Counted from the first letter of the stretch, positions 8,992 to 23,845 are shown. The stretch: DNA of 64,000 nucleotides from Pseudomonas lalkuanensis (GCF_008807375.1 NZ_CP043311.1:4444001-4508000); one strand, 5' to 3'. The notes: a model not told the origin generated them from the sequence alone. Numbers and translations are program-made.

Positions 8992-9990
8992 TCAGACGTC
9001 GGCGGGAACGATGAGAATCCCGGCACGCAAACCGTTCTTCACCCTGGGATTGGGGAAGATGATGCGGGCGCCCTGCTCTTCCACGACCCAGCGGGTGCCC
9101 GCGATGTCTTCGGCCAGCAGGTAGCCCACGGGCAATTCGCTGAAGTTCTCGATATCAGGCGCCAGGTGCAGTTGGAACGATTCGCTGTGCTTGATGATCT
9201 CGCGCGATACCGAGAACAGTTGCAGCCCGTCCAGGCTGTCACCGTCGGTCTTCGGCTCACTCCCTTCGATCAGCGCCTTCAGGCGCGTTTCGAGGCGGTC
9301 GAGATTGACCTCCTCGTTGCTGCCGAAAGGCCGTGCCTTGCCCAGCTCCAGGGTGAAGGCCTCTGCATCCAGACTTGCGTAGGTGTAGGAACTGAAGGTG
9401 ATGCCGGTCTTGTTCTGCAGCAGCACGGCATCGATGCCGGCGTCCCGCAGGCGAGCCAGTTCCTGGCGCGAATGCTCGCGGCCTTCCACATAGGGATAGA
9501 GGGCGAACTGTTCGATCTTCGAGCCACGGATGGCAGTGTGCAGGTCGTAGTGCAGGCGGGCGCGATCAGGCTTGCTGAAGAAGGCGGCGGCGTAGCGCTC
9601 CAGCTCTCCGGCGCGCATGGCTTCGAAACCGCTGGATTCGGCGTGGCGACCATTGAACAGGCGATTGACGTCCTGCTCGACGTAGCGCTCACCGCGACGA
9701 ATGGCTTCGGGGTTGCCCAGCAGGAAGAGAATGCGGGCGCGCGGCTTGAGCTGGCCACGGGCAATGGCCTGGAGCAGGCGGTCCAGCAGTTCGATCGGAG
9801 CGGTTTCGTTACCGTGCACCCCGGCCGAAAGCAGCAGGTCGAGCCCAGTGTCTTCGGCGGCCGGCGGGGTGACGTCCAGCGCCCCCTCGCCCAGCCAGTG
9901 CAGGCGCACGCCCCCGGATGTCAGCTGGATCTTCTCGGTCGGCTCACGGCCGGCGAGGGTCAGTTCAAGCAGTTTTCCGAGGGCTAGCAT
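8992..9990 (-). CDS. aruE: Succinylglutamate desuccinylase
   Basis: A 332-residue zinc hydrolase (AstE/aspartoacylase family) catalysing the last step of the arginine succinyltransferase (AST) pathway: N-succinylglutamate to succinate plus glutamate. The zinc site pattern is visible as [13 protein letters not shown] (His and Glu near residue 55) and [11 protein letters not shown] (His near residue 147); the catalytic Glu lies in AFTLELGKA. It is the last gene of the aru cluster, 9 bases after the preceding small gene. In P. aeruginosa this gene is aruE; elsewhere astE. Confidence 0.95.
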   Translation of the reverse strand: MLALGKLLELTLAGREPTEKIQLTSGGVRLHWLGEGALDVTPPAAEDTGLDLLLSAGVHGNETAPIELLDRLLQAIARGQLKPRARILFLLGNPEAIRRGERYVEQDVNRLFNGRHAESSGFEAMRAGELERYAAAFFSKPDRARLHYDLHTAIRGSKIEQFALYPYVEGREHSRQELARLRDAGIDAVLLQNKTGITFSSYTYASLDAEAFTLELGKARPFGSNEEVNLDRLETRLKALIEGSEPKTDGDSLDGLQLFSVSREIIKHSESFQLHLAPDIENFSELPVGYLLAEDIAGTRWVVEEQGARIIFPNPRVKNGLRAGILIVPADV

Positions 9991-9999
9991 CCTGTTACC

Positions 10000-10284
10000 T
10001 CAATGATCGTGATCGCAGTCGGGACCATGCACATGGTCGTCGTCGGCGTCAGCCGGTTCCATCTCCAGCTGCAAGCTGACCAGGTTGGTGGCCAGCGGGC
10101 GCAGCAGCAGGTTGGCGTACTCGGTGTCGTCTTCCTCGACGTCCACGCCGATCAGCAGCTGGCCGTTGCCAGCCTGCTGGATCCAGACTTCCTTGCCCTG
10201 CCAGACGACGGCAAACCGGGTGCAGGAGGTTTCGAGCTGGGTGCCGTCGGTATCTTCGAGGATGAGTTGCAGGGCGTCGGACAT
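10000..10284 (-). CDS. Small protein of the aru cluster with metal-ligand-rich tail
   Basis: A 94-residue protein lying between astB (10 bases away) and aruE (9 bases away), so it is almost certainly translated from the aru transcript. The body looks like a compact beta-rich domain (LQLILEDTDGTQLETSCTRFAV...GKEVWIQQ). The C terminus is strikingly acidic and histidine-rich: DADDDHVHGPDCDHDH, with one Cys and four His in the last 11 residues. A homologue occupies the same place in P. aeruginosa (from memory of the gene order). No function is known. The tail could bind zinc or another divalent metal, perhaps in connection with the zinc enzyme AruE, but that is conjecture. Confidence 0.85.
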   Translation of the reverse strand: MSDALQLILEDTDGTQLETSCTRFAVVWQGKEVWIQQAGNGQLLIGVDVEEDDTEYANLLLRPLATNLVSLQLEMEPADADDDHVHGPDCDHDH

Positions 10285-10294
10285 TTCAGGGTTC

Positions 10295-13101
<2,807 letters not shown>

Positions 13102-14124
13102 TTAGACGGACTCCTTGGCCGACAGCGGTACGGCGCGAACCGAAGCGCCGGCGGAGAGTTTCAGGCGCTTGGCGGTCAGCGCATCCACCACCAGGGTCCC
13201 GGCCGCCAGGCGGGCCGGAGCAGCGGTGATGCGGCAGTCTTCGCGCTTGCGGTTGTGGATCAGGAAAGGCGTGGCGTCTTCGCCAGGGGTGCCGACGGCC
13301 AGGACCAGGTTCTGGCTATCGCGCACGGCGCGGATCTTCGACGTTTCGCATTCGATGGCCGGGCCGGCGTCGAAGATGTCGACGTAGCCCTGGTAGCTGA
13401 ATCCTTCCCCCTTGAGCATCGCCAGTGCCGGCTCGGTGTCGCTGTGCACGCGACCGATGACATTGCGCGCGGCTTCGGAGAGGAAGCAGGTGTAGAGCGG
13501 GAACTTGGGCATCAGTTCGGCGATGAACGCCTTGTTGCCGACGCCGGTGAGGTAGTCGGCGCGAGAGAATTCCATCTTGAAGAAATGCCGGCCGAGGCTT
13601 TCCCAGAACGGCGAAACGCCATTGGCATCGGACATGCCACGCATCTCGGCGATCACCTTGTCACCGAACAGCTCGGGGAATTCCGCGATGAACAGGAAGC
13701 GCGCCTTGGACAGCAGACGCCCCTTCAGGCCGGTGCGGTGGCCGGCATGCAGGAACAGCGAGCAGAGCTCGGAATTGCCGGTCAGGTCGTTGGCCAGGAA
13801 CAGCGTGGGGATCTGGCGGTGGATGTGCAGCTCCTGGGAGGCACTGACAGTCAGGCCGACCCGGTAGTTGTACCAGGGCTCGCGCAGGCCCACGGCGCCA
13901 GCCACGGCGGAAATGCCGATGACGGTGCCATCGTCGTCCTCGAGCACGAAGAGGTAATCCGCGTCGGCCCGCTCGGCCTCACCACGGAATGCCTTCTCCG
14001 CCCAGCCGACGCGATGCGACAGGCGCGCCTCATTGGCCGGCAGCGTGGTCAGGCCCGCGCCGGTGCTGCGCGCCAGGTCGATCAGGGCCGGTAAGTCGGC
14101 GCTGCGTACGGGACGAACGATCAT
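13102..14124 (-). CDS. aruG: Arginine N-succinyltransferase, beta subunit
   Basis: A 340-residue subunit of arginine/ornithine N-succinyltransferase, which transfers succinyl from succinyl-CoA to the alpha-amino group of arginine. It has the AstA fold start MIVRPVRSADLPALIDLA with internal NYRVGLTVSASQELHIH and LFLHAGHRTGLKGRLLSKARFLF. The frame is open 37 codons upstream, but this ATG has GGAGG seven bases before it and matches the homologous start of the paralogue aruF. P. aeruginosa has two such subunits; Escherichia coli has one AstA. About 115 bases with hairpins separate it from aruF. Confidence 0.95.
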   Translation of the reverse strand: MIVRPVRSADLPALIDLARSTGAGLTTLPANEARLSHRVGWAEKAFRGEAERADADYLFVLEDDDGTVIGISAVAGAVGLREPWYNYRVGLTVSASQELHIHRQIPTLFLANDLTGNSELCSLFLHAGHRTGLKGRLLSKARFLFIAEFPELFGDKVIAEMRGMSDANGVSPFWESLGRHFFKMEFSRADYLTGVGNKAFIAELMPKFPLYTCFLSEAARNVIGRVHSDTEPALAMLKGEGFSYQGYVDIFDAGPAIECETSKIRAVRDSQNLVLAVGTPGEDATPFLIHNRKREDCRITAAPARLAAGTLVVDALTAKRLKLSAGASVRAVPLSAKESV

Positions 14125-14239
14125 AGTGCCTCCAGAAATTTCGCTCCCTTCCGTCCGGGAAGGCAGCCAGGGAGAGGGCCGTGCCCTCATCCGGCCCCAC
14201 CAGGGGCCACCTCCTCCCGGCGGGAGGAGGGTCAAAGAC
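14125..14239. repeat. Hairpin-rich spacer between aruF and aruG
   Basis: The neighbouring aru genes are nearly contiguous, yet this spacer is 115 bases and contains three consecutive inverted repeats: CTTCC...GGAAG near 14150, a GGCCCC...GGGGCC pair near 14193-14207, and a 9-bp stem CTCCTCCCG/CGGGAGGAG at 14211-14229. No T run follows on the minus strand, so it looks like an intercistronic repeat affecting mRNA stability rather than a terminator. Confidence 0.6.
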
Positions 14240-15256
14240 TCAAACCGCGATCAGGCGGACGCTGGCGCCTTCGCCAACCCCGAGGGCCTCGGCGGCTTCT
14301 TCGCCGAGCACCACAGGCTTGCCGGGAACCCAGTCGAGTTCGGCGACGATGGCGCGGAAATCCTGCAACTGGCCGTTGCACACCAGGTACTGGCGACCGC
14401 CCTTGCCCTGCTCGCCCAGCTTCACTGGCACCATGCGGCTCTGCGCGATGGAGCGGATGCTCGAGGTACGGGCGTGAAGGGTCGGGCCGCCATCGAAGAT
14501 GTCGATGTAGTTGTCGGTCTCGAAGCCTTCACGCATCAGGATGTCGAAAGTGATCTGCGCACGCGGGTGCACCTGGCCCATGGACTCCTGGGCTTCATCC
14601 GGCAGCAGCGGCACGTAGATCGGGTAATGCGGCATCAGTTCGGCGAGGAAGGTGCGGCTCTTCAGGCCGGACAGGCGCTCGGCCTCGGTGTAATTGAGGT
14701 CGAAGAAGTTGCGCCCCACGGCATCCCAGAACGGCGACTCGCCGTGTTCGTCGCTGTAACCGACTATCTCCACCACCACGGCATCGGCGAACCGCTCCGG
14801 GTGGCTGGCCATGAACAGCAGGCGGCTACGGGAGTTGAGCTCGGCGATGGGGGTGTTCACCAGGTCGCGCTCGACATAGAAGCTGGTCAGCAGGCTGTTG
14901 CCGGTCAGGTCGTGGCAGAGCGAGAGAACGTGGATCTTGTTGTGGATCGAAAGCGAACGAGAGGCATGCACGAAGGTCTCGTTGCGGAAGCTGTAGAAGG
15001 GCTCGGAGAAGCCGGCGGAAGCGACGATCGCCGAGCAACCCGCCAGGCGACCGGTCGCGGTGTCCTCGAGGACGAAGAAGTAGCTCTCCTCGCCGTTGAA
15101 GCTCACCTCGGCGGAGAAAGACGCCTCGGACGCGGCAATCTTCTCGCCCAGCACCTCGGCGTCATCCGGCAACGAAGTGACACCCACGGGGCTATCCGCA
15201 GCCAGACGCTGGACTTCAGCGAGATCGGCCATTTGCGCGGGGCGCATCACCAACAT
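14240..15256 (-). CDS. aruF: Arginine/ornithine N-succinyltransferase, alpha subunit
   Basis: A 338-residue AstA-family subunit, paralogous to the downstream aruG (shared landmarks include NHxV/RxGLT-like strands, LFMASHPERFADAVVVE and SPFWDAVGRNFF). Together the two form the heteromeric succinyltransferase that opens the AST route. The frame extends 28 codons upstream, but MLVMRPAQMADLAEVQRLA is preceded by AAGGAGTG and aligns with the paralogue's start. It follows aruC in the same direction, with a 153-base gap. Confidence 0.95.
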   Translation of the reverse strand: MLVMRPAQMADLAEVQRLAADSPVGVTSLPDDAEVLGEKIAASEASFSAEVSFNGEESYFFVLEDTATGRLAGCSAIVASAGFSEPFYSFRNETFVHASRSLSIHNKIHVLSLCHDLTGNSLLTSFYVERDLVNTPIAELNSRSRLLFMASHPERFADAVVVEIVGYSDEHGESPFWDAVGRNFFDLNYTEAERLSGLKSRTFLAELMPHYPIYVPLLPDEAQESMGQVHPRAQITFDILMREGFETDNYIDIFDGGPTLHARTSSIRSIAQSRMVPVKLGEQGKGGRQYLVCNGQLQDFRAIVAELDWVPGKPVVLGEEAAEALGVGEGASVRLIAV

Positions 15257-15409
15257 GGGGGTCACTCCTTTTTCTTGTTGAAAACTCCGAACGAACCAGT
15301 GGTTCCATCCGGAGAAAAGCCGGGCCCCAATGGCCCGCACTCATGCGTGAATCTGTTCCGTCCCTGGGATCGCAGCGCAGCGCTTCCCTGCGCTGCGTCC
15401 AGCAGAGGC

Positions 15410-16714
<1,305 letters not shown>

Positions 16715-16744
16715 TTACAGCGCCACCCCCGCGAAAACCGGCGC

Positions 16745-16760
16745 TTATGGAAATGCGACA
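16745..16760 (-). promoter_or_regulatory. Putative ArgR half-site, distal, aruC promoter
   Basis: Again TGTCGC-N8-AA on the minus strand, in direct orientation with the proximal site. The two matches at a 51-base centre spacing (about five helical turns) in front of the first aru gene are consistent with ArgR activation. Confidence 0.55.
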
Positions 16761-16854
16761 GAAAGCGTCGGGAAGGCGCAGTTTAAACGCTGATCGCCGC
16801 CGCTACGCACCCGTCGGGAAATTTTCTCCACGGGGTGACTGGCGGGTATCGAAA

Positions 16855-16884
16855 GAGGAAGAGGAAGAGGAAGAGGAAGAGGAA
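16855..16884. repeat. (GAGGAA)5 hexanucleotide microsatellite
   Basis: Five perfect tandem GAGGAA units, flanked by partial units. It lies 225 bases upstream of aruC and beyond the ArgR-like sites. Slippage could change spacing but would not shift any reading frame. Confidence 0.9.
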
Positions 16885-16891
16885 GGAGATC

Positions 16892-16986
16892 GTGGGAGCG
16901 AATTCATTCGCGAAAGGACCGCATAGCGGTCCTGGGTTACCAGACGCAGGACCACCCCCTGCAATCGCGAATGAATTCGCTCCCAC
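16892..16986. repeat. Paired REP (BIME-like) element downstream of argR
   Basis: Two copies of the window's REP core (GGGAGCGAATTCATTCGCGA) face each other in inverted orientation, at 16894-16913 and 16965-16984, around a spacer that contains its own stem AGGACCGC/GCGGTCCT. The whole can fold into a long cruciform. It lies 20 bases after the argR stop codon, where such repeats usually protect mRNA 3' ends. Confidence 0.85.
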
Positions 16987-17005
16987 AAGGGAAGGAAGCG
17001 TTTTT

Positions 17006-17992
17006 CTAGCCCCGCTCCGCCACCGGCGCCGGCTGCTGGGTTTCGAAGGGACTGACGCCGCGGCGCTGGTTGCGGTCTTCGCGCGGGGTGACGCCGAAGA
17101 AGTTGCGGTAGGCGCTGGAGAAGTGCGGGCCGGAAGAGAAGCCGCAGGACAGGCCGATCTGGATGATCGATTTGCTGGTCTGCATCAGCATCTGCCGCGC
17201 CTTGTTCAGGCGCAGTTCCAGGTAGTACTGGCTGGGCACGCGATTGAGGTATTGCTTGAAGATGCGCTCCAGTTGGCGACGGGACACACAGACGTGCTGG
17301 GCAATCTCGTCGGTGGTCAGCGGCTCTTCAATATTGGCTTCCATCAGCAGCACGGCCTGGGTCAGCTTCGGATGGCTGGAACCCAGACGGTTCTGCAACG
17401 GGATGCGCTGGCGCTCCCCGCCTTCACGGATACGCTCCACGACGAGCTCTTCGGAGACCGCACCCGCCAACTCGGCGCCATGGTCGCGGGCCAGTACGGC
17501 CAGCAGCAGGTCGAGCACCGCCAGGCCACCGCAAGCGGTGAGACGGTCGCGATCCCAGTCGAACAGATGACTGGTGGCGATCACCTTGGGAAAACGTTCG
17601 GCGAAATCGTCCTGCCAGCGCCAGTGCACTGCCGCGCGATAGCCATCCAGCAGCCCCAGGTGCGCCAGGGGATACACGCCAGCGGAAAGGCCACCAACCA
17701 CGCAACCGGCACGCACCGAATGCTTGATCGCCGCGGAGAGGGCCGGGGATATCTGCGCTGGCGGCTCGTCGGCCACCAGGAACAGGCGCTGCAGGCCATC
17801 CAGCTTGCCGGCCCAGGCCTCGCCCGGCAGGCGCCAGGCACCTTCGGCAGCCGGTTCGGCCTGCAGGAAGGAGATCTCGTAAACCACTTCCGGATGCAGT
17901 CGCTGGGCGACACGCAGGGCTTCCTCGGCCAGCGCCAGGGTCAGCGCCTTGGTACCGGGCCAGAGGAGAAAGGTGATTCGATGGGCAGTCAT
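17006..17992 (-). CDS. argR: Arginine-responsive regulator ArgR (AraC/XylS type)
   Basis: A 328-residue regulator of the pseudomonad ArgR type, unrelated to the E. coli ArgR repressor. The N-terminal two-thirds is a DJ-1/GATase-like sensor domain (ITFLLWPGTKAL..., AGCVVGGLSAGVYPLAHLGLL, ACGGLAVLDLLLAV). The C-terminal third is an AraC-type double helix-turn-helix (TTDEIAQHVCVSRRQLERIFK and IIQIGLSCGFSSGPHFSSAYRNFFG in segments). It activates aru and aot genes and represses biosynthetic ones in P. aeruginosa. A TTG nine codons upstream is a possible alternative start; MTAHRITFLLWPG matches the known homologue. It follows aotP and is probably part of the aot transcript. Confidence 0.95.
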   Translation of the reverse strand: MTAHRITFLLWPGTKALTLALAEEALRVAQRLHPEVVYEISFLQAEPAAEGAWRLPGEAWAGKLDGLQRLFLVADEPPAQISPALSAAIKHSVRAGCVVGGLSAGVYPLAHLGLLDGYRAAVHWRWQDDFAERFPKVIATSHLFDWDRDRLTACGGLAVLDLLLAVLARDHGAELAGAVSEELVVERIREGGERQRIPLQNRLGSSHPKLTQAVLLMEANIEEPLTTDEIAQHVCVSRRQLERIFKQYLNRVPSQYYLELRLNKARQMLMQTSKSIIQIGLSCGFSSGPHFSSAYRNFFGVTPREDRNQRRGVSPFETQQPAPVAERG

Positions 17993-18058
17993 GGCAGGCA
18001 GCTTAGCAGACCCCGGCAAAAGGAAAGGGACAAGGCGAAACAGGGTTTCGAATGCGGT

Positions 18059-18080
18059 GCGGCGGCCCTGGGGCCGCCGC
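18059..18080. repeat. GC-only intercistronic hairpin between aotP and argR
   Basis: Perfect 9-bp stem GCGGCGGCC/GGCCGCCGC with a 4-base loop, 9 bases after the aotP stop. There is no T run on the minus strand, so it is more likely an mRNA-stabilising or attenuating element lowering argR relative to aot expression than a full terminator. Confidence 0.6.
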
Positions 18081-18088
18081 GTCGTGGA

Positions 18089-18853
18089 TCACTTCAGGCT
18101 GCCGGAGAGGAACTGCTTGAGGCGATCGGATTGCGGGTTGGCCAGCACTTCCTTCGGGCAACCGCGCTCTTCCACCAGGCCCTTGTGCAGGAACACCAGC
18201 TGGTTGGACACCTCACGGGCAAAGCCCATTTCGTGCGTCACCACAACCATGGTGCGGCCTTCCACGGCCAGGTCCTTCATCACCTTCAGCACTTCGCCCA
18301 CCAGCTCCGGGTCCAGCGCCGAGGTGGGTTCGTCGAACAGCATCACCTCCGGCTCCATGGCCAGGGCACGGGCGATGGCCACGCGCTGCTGCTCACCGCC
18401 GGACATGTGCGCCGGGTAGGCATCCTTGCGATGGGCCACGCCCACCTTGGCCAGGTAGTGCTCGGCCTTTTCGATGGCTTCCTTCTTCGGCACGCCGAGC
18501 ACATGCACGGGCGCTTCGATCACGTTCTCCAGGGCGCTCATGTGCGACCACAGGTTGAAGTGCTGGAACACCATCGCCAGGCGCGAGCGCATGCGCTGCA
18601 GCTGCTTGGGATCGGACGCCTTCAGGCCGCCGTCGCGGTTGGCTACGAGCTTCAGCTCCTCGCCATTGAGGAGGATCTTGCCGCCGTGGGGCTGCTCCAG
18701 CATGTTGATGCAGCGCAGGAAGGTACTTTTGCCCGAGCCGCTCGAGCCGATGATGCTGATGACGTCGCCGGCCTTGGCCGCCAGGGACACGCCCTTGAGC
18801 ACTTCGTGGCTGCCGTAGCGCTTGTGCAGGTCTTGGACTTCCAGTTTGTACAT
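18089..18853 (-). CDS. aotP: Arginine/ornithine ABC importer, ATPase
   Basis: A 254-residue ATP-binding subunit of the polar amino-acid importer family (HisP/GlnQ-like). Walker A is GSSGSGKST (about residues 37-45), the signature is [15 protein letters not shown], Walker B is [16 protein letters not shown], and the H-loop is [10 protein letters not shown]. It would energise AotQ/AotM for uptake of arginine and ornithine. In P. aeruginosa an extra gene, aotO, lies between aotM and aotP; here the gap is only 31 bases, so aotO is absent. Confidence 0.95.
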   Translation of the reverse strand: MYKLEVQDLHKRYGSHEVLKGVSLAAKAGDVISIIGSSGSGKSTFLRCINMLEQPHGGKILLNGEELKLVANRDGGLKASDPKQLQRMRSRLAMVFQHFNLWSHMSALENVIEAPVHVLGVPKKEAIEKAEHYLAKVGVAHRKDAYPAHMSGGEQQRVAIARALAMEPEVMLFDEPTSALDPELVGEVLKVMKDLAVEGRTMVVVTHEMGFAREVSNQLVFLHKGLVEERGCPKEVLANPQSDRLKQFLSGSLK

Positions 18854-18884
18854 GGTGGGGGCTCTCTGTGCGATTCGTGGAAAG

Positions 18885-19583
18885 TCAGGCCTTGCGCGGG
18901 GCCAGGTAGGCCAGGTAGCGGCGCTCGGCGGCCTTGAACAGGCGCACCAGGATGAAGGTCAGGCAGAGATAGAACAGACCGGCCGTGATGAAGGCCTCGA
19001 ACGGCAGGTAGTACTGCGAGTTCACGGTACGCGCGGCGCCGGTGATGTCGATCAGGGTGACGATGGACGCCAGGCTGGTGGTGTGCAGCATCATGATGAC
19101 TTCGTTGCTGTACTGCGGCAGCGCACGGCGCAGGGCCGACGGCAGCAGGATGCGGCGATAGAGCTTGGCGCGGGACATGCCCATGGCCTTGGCCGCTTCG
19201 ATTTCGCCGTGAGGCGTGGCCTTGATGCTGCCGGCAAGGATTTCTGCGGTATAGGCGCTGGTGTTGATGGCAAAGGCCAGGCAGGCGCAGAAAGTCGCAT
19301 TGGACAGGTAGGGCCAGAGCGCGCTCTCGCGCACCCACTCGAACTGGGCCAGGCCGTAGTAGATGAGGAACAGCTGCACCAGCATCGGGGTGCCGCGGAT
19401 CACATAGGTGTAGAGCCAGGCGGGGAGGTTCACCCACGGCTGCTTCGACACCCGCATAAGCGCCAGCGGCACGGCCGCAGCCAGGCCGAGGGCGAGGGAA
19501 ATCGCCAGGAGCTTGAGGGTTACCAGCACGCCACCGAAGTAGAGCGGCAGGCTCTCCCAGATCACGTTGTAGTCGAAGATCAT
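18885..19583 (-). CDS. aotM: Arginine/ornithine ABC importer, permease
   Basis: A 232-residue inner-membrane permease of the His/Arg/Gln family with about five hydrophobic segments. The cytoplasmic EAA loop that docks onto the ATPase is visible as [37 protein letters not shown] is a family signature. Its start overlaps the aotQ stop (ATGA), so translation of the two permeases is coupled, giving stoichiometric heterodimers. Confidence 0.94.
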   Translation of the reverse strand: MIFDYNVIWESLPLYFGGVLVTLKLLAISLALGLAAAVPLALMRVSKQPWVNLPAWLYTYVIRGTPMLVQLFLIYYGLAQFEWVRESALWPYLSNATFCACLAFAINTSAYTAEILAGSIKATPHGEIEAAKAMGMSRAKLYRRILLPSALRRALPQYSNEVIMMLHTTSLASIVTLIDITGAARTVNSQYYLPFEAFITAGLFYLCLTFILVRLFKAAERRYLAYLAPRKA

Positions 19584-20269
19584 AGTTCAGCCGCCTTGAT
19601 GCCTACGGAGTAGCGCCGCTCCATGAAGCGCAGGGCCAGCAGGGAAATGCTGGTCAGCACCAGATAGAGCGCGGCAACCGCGAGATAGAAGGTGAAGGGT
19701 TCACGGGTCGCGTCCGCTGCACTCTTGGCCTTGAACATCATGTCCTGCAGGCCGACCACCGAGATCAGCGCAGTGGCCTTGGTCATCACCAGCCAGTTGT
19801 TGGTGAAGCCGGGAATCGCCAGACGGATCATCTGCGGCACCAGGATGCGGAAGAACACCTTGGTCCCGCTCATGCCGTAGGCCAGGCCCGCCTCGCCCTG
19901 CCCTTTAGGAATCGCCATGAAGGCGCCACGGAAGGTTTCGGACAGGTACGCACCGAAGATGAAGCCGAGGGTGAAGACACCGGACCAGAACGGATCGAGG
20001 TCGATGTAGTCCTCATAGCCGACCATGGGAGCCACGACGTTCACCAGCTGCTGGCCGCCGTAGAAAATCAGCAGGATCAGCACCAGATCGGGAATACCGC
20101 GAATCACGGTGGCATAGGCTTCACCCATCAGGGCCAGCCACTTGACCGGGGAAAGCCGGAAGGCCGCACCCACCAGGCCGAGCACCACCGCCAGGGATAT
20201 GGAAGACAGGGCCAGCAGCAGGGTGAGCCAGGCACCATCGAGAATGGTCGAGCCGTAGCCGTTGAGCAT
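19580..20269 (-). CDS. aotQ: Arginine/ornithine ABC importer, permease
   Basis: A 229-residue permease partner of AotM, with EAYATVIRGIPDLVLILLIFYGG and the EAA-like loop KGQGEAGLAYGMSGTKVFFRI. The frame is open 17 codons upstream, but the chosen ATG (MLNGYGSTILDGAWLTLLLA) has GAGGATCT before it and gives the family length. It lies downstream of the aotJ-aotQ hairpin, so its level is likely lower than that of the binding protein. Confidence 0.94.
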   Translation of the reverse strand: MLNGYGSTILDGAWLTLLLALSSISLAVVLGLVGAAFRLSPVKWLALMGEAYATVIRGIPDLVLILLIFYGGQQLVNVVAPMVGYEDYIDLDPFWSGVFTLGFIFGAYLSETFRGAFMAIPKGQGEAGLAYGMSGTKVFFRILVPQMIRLAIPGFTNNWLVMTKATALISVVGLQDMMFKAKSAADATREPFTFYLAVAALYLVLTSISLLALRFMERRYSVGIKAAEL

Positions 20270-20324
20270 GATCAGATCCTCATGCAGCGCGCCGGGTTGC
20301 ACCAGGCGGCACCGCCACAACGAA

Positions 20325-20363
20325 AAAGTGGCACAAACCGCAATCTGAAGTTTGTGCCACTTT
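20325..20363 (-). terminator. Attenuating hairpin between aotJ and aotQ
   Basis: A perfect 14-bp stem AAAGTGGCACAAAC / GTTTGTGCCACTTT with an 11-base loop, 13 bases after the aotJ stop; on the minus strand it is followed by TTTTT. Position between a periplasmic binding-protein gene and its permeases is typical of partial terminators that favour binding-protein production. Confidence 0.75.
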
Positions 20364-20376
20364 CAAGGAAAAGCGA

Positions 20377-21159
20377 TTACTCGCCGTAGACGTCGAAGGT
20401 GAAGTACTTGTCCTGTACTTCCTTGTACTTGCCATTGGCACGAATGGCGGCAATGGCAGCAGTGATCTTGTCGGCCAGGGCCTTGTCACCCTTGCGCACG
20501 GCGATACCGGCGCCTTCACCGAAGTACTTCTGCTCGGTGTAGTCCGGCCCCACCAGGGCGAAGCCCTTGCCGGCGTCGGTCTTGAGGAATCCGTCGTCGA
20601 TGTTCACGGCGTCGGCCAGGGTGGCATCCAGGCGGCCGGCGGTCATGTCCAGGAAGATCTCGTTCTGCGAGCTGTAGCGCACCACCTCGACACCGGCGGG
20701 TGCGAAGACATCGGTCGCGTAGCGGTCGTAGACGGAAGCGCGCTGCACGCCAACCTTCTTGCCCTTCAGGTCCACCAGCGGGTCGTTGATCACGGTGCCG
20801 GCCTTCATCGCCAGCTTGACCGGGGTCTGGTAGTACTTGCCGGTGAAGTCCACGGACTTCTTGCGCTCTTCGGTAATGGTCATGGAGGAGAGCACGGCGT
20901 CGAACTTGCGTACTTTCAGAGCCGGGATCAGGCCGTCGAACTCCTGCTCGATCCACTGGCACTTGACCTTCATCTCCTCGCACAGGGCGTTGCCGATGTC
21001 GTAGTCGAAGCCGGTGATCTTGCCGTCCGGAGTCTTGAAGGCGAAGGGCGGGTAAGCGGCTTCGATACCAATGCGCAGGGGCTTGGCGTCGTCAGCGATA
21101 GCAGCCAGCGGCGACAACAGGGACAGCGCCATGGCGCCGAGAAGTGCAATCTTCTTCAT
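20377..21159 (-). CDS. aotJ: Arginine/ornithine periplasmic binding protein
   Basis: A 260-residue SBP family 3 protein with a cleavable signal peptide ([24 protein letters not shown]). The mature part starts [16 protein letters not shown] and contains [14 protein letters not shown] and [21 protein letters not shown] in segments, the standard ligand-binding strands with the Asp/Arg pair that holds the amino-acid backbone. It captures arginine/ornithine for AotQMP. It is the first gene of the aot operon, with AAGGAG before the ATG and a match to the ArgR half-site pattern upstream. Confidence 0.95.
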   Translation of the reverse strand: MKKIALLGAMALSLLSPLAAIADDAKPLRIGIEAAYPPFAFKTPDGKITGFDYDIGNALCEEMKVKCQWIEQEFDGLIPALKVRKFDAVLSSMTITEERKKSVDFTGKYYQTPVKLAMKAGTVINDPLVDLKGKKVGVQRASVYDRYATDVFAPAGVEVVRYSSQNEIFLDMTAGRLDATLADAVNIDDGFLKTDAGKGFALVGPDYTEQKYFGEGAGIAVRKGDKALADKITAAIAAIRANGKYKEVQDKYFTFDVYGE

Positions 21160-21323
21160 GTTATGACTCCTTCAAAGGGATATGGCTTCTGTTGGCAGCG
21201 TGAGAGTTCGCCCAGACGGTCCACGAAATTGTAGAAAGAGTCGTCGTCTTTGCTGGCTGAAGGCCGTGCGCAAAAGGCTCCGACTGGGTGTGCGGCATTC
21301 TAGCCACACCCCTTAAGTCGATA

Positions 21324-21339
21324 TTTCTTCAATGCGACA
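21324..21339 (-). promoter_or_regulatory. Putative ArgR half-site upstream of aotJ
   Basis: TGTCGC-N8-AA on the minus strand, 165 bases before the aotJ ATG. Only one clear half-site is seen; a weaker TATCGA-containing sequence follows. The same pattern occurs twice before aruC, supporting co-regulation. Confidence 0.55.
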
Positions 21340-21678
21340 ACAAATTACAGAAGGACCGGAGAGAGGGAGAAACAGGATTGACAGGCACCGAGAAAAGTGC
21401 CGGGAAGATCAAGCACAGAACCAATAAACAAGGCAATTATCGGACCATAAATTACTGAAGCCTTTTATCTCGAGGCCTGGCGAATTTCATCTTGTTCCCG
21501 GGCGCGCGAAAAACGCCTTGAATGAGCGCGAGTCGTTCCCGATGGAACCAGTTCAGTGCGCGTTGTAACCACACCTGTTACTTGCCCCCTCCTCGCCCAC
21601 CGGAAATCCGATACGAATTCGGCATTTGCCGTCGGAAGTGGACAAACTGCATCGCGAATTCAATAACGCCGGAAATGC

Positions 21679-21715
21679 AAAACCCCGCCGCGGCTTGTGG
21701 CCGGGGCGGGGTTTT
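21679..21715 (-). terminator. Terminator downstream of acsA
   Basis: AAAACCCCGCC pairs with GGCGGGGTTTT-type sequence on the other side of a GC-rich loop, 15 bases after the acsA stop. The minus-strand transcript ends in TTTT, so this is a standard intrinsic terminator. Confidence 0.8.
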
Positions 21716-21729
21716 GCGACAGGCTCCGA

Positions 21730-23685
<1,956 letters not shown>

Positions 23686-23702
23686 GGGTCTTACCTCGGT
23701 GG

Positions 23703-23718
23703 GTAGTTGTTTTTGTAT
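23703..23718 (-). promoter_or_regulatory. Hfq/Crc-type CA motif in the acsA leader
   Basis: Minus-strand ACAAAAACAACTACCC lies 18 bases upstream of the acsA ATG, just before the ribosome-binding region. It fits the AANAANAA pattern bound by Hfq with Crc in pseudomonads. Confidence 0.5.
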
Positions 23719-23845
23719 GGCGCCTTTTGTATCCCCCGCCCTTCTGTAGGGCCATTCGACCATGGTCTTACCAAACCCGGACTATGGTCGAAGCAGCGAA
23801 AATCGCGTATTGCCGGCCAGGCTCGCGATCACTTATCCACAGCGC

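Larger units (their letters stand above)
21160..21729. other. Intergenic region between aotJ and acsA
   Basis: These 570 bases contain the aotJ promoter with its ArgR-like site (about 21320-21340) and the acsA terminator (21679-21715). The middle part, about 21360-21670, is AT-richer than its surroundings and shows no convincing ORF; an ORF at 21522-21764 has poor composition and runs through the terminator. Confidence 0.5.
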
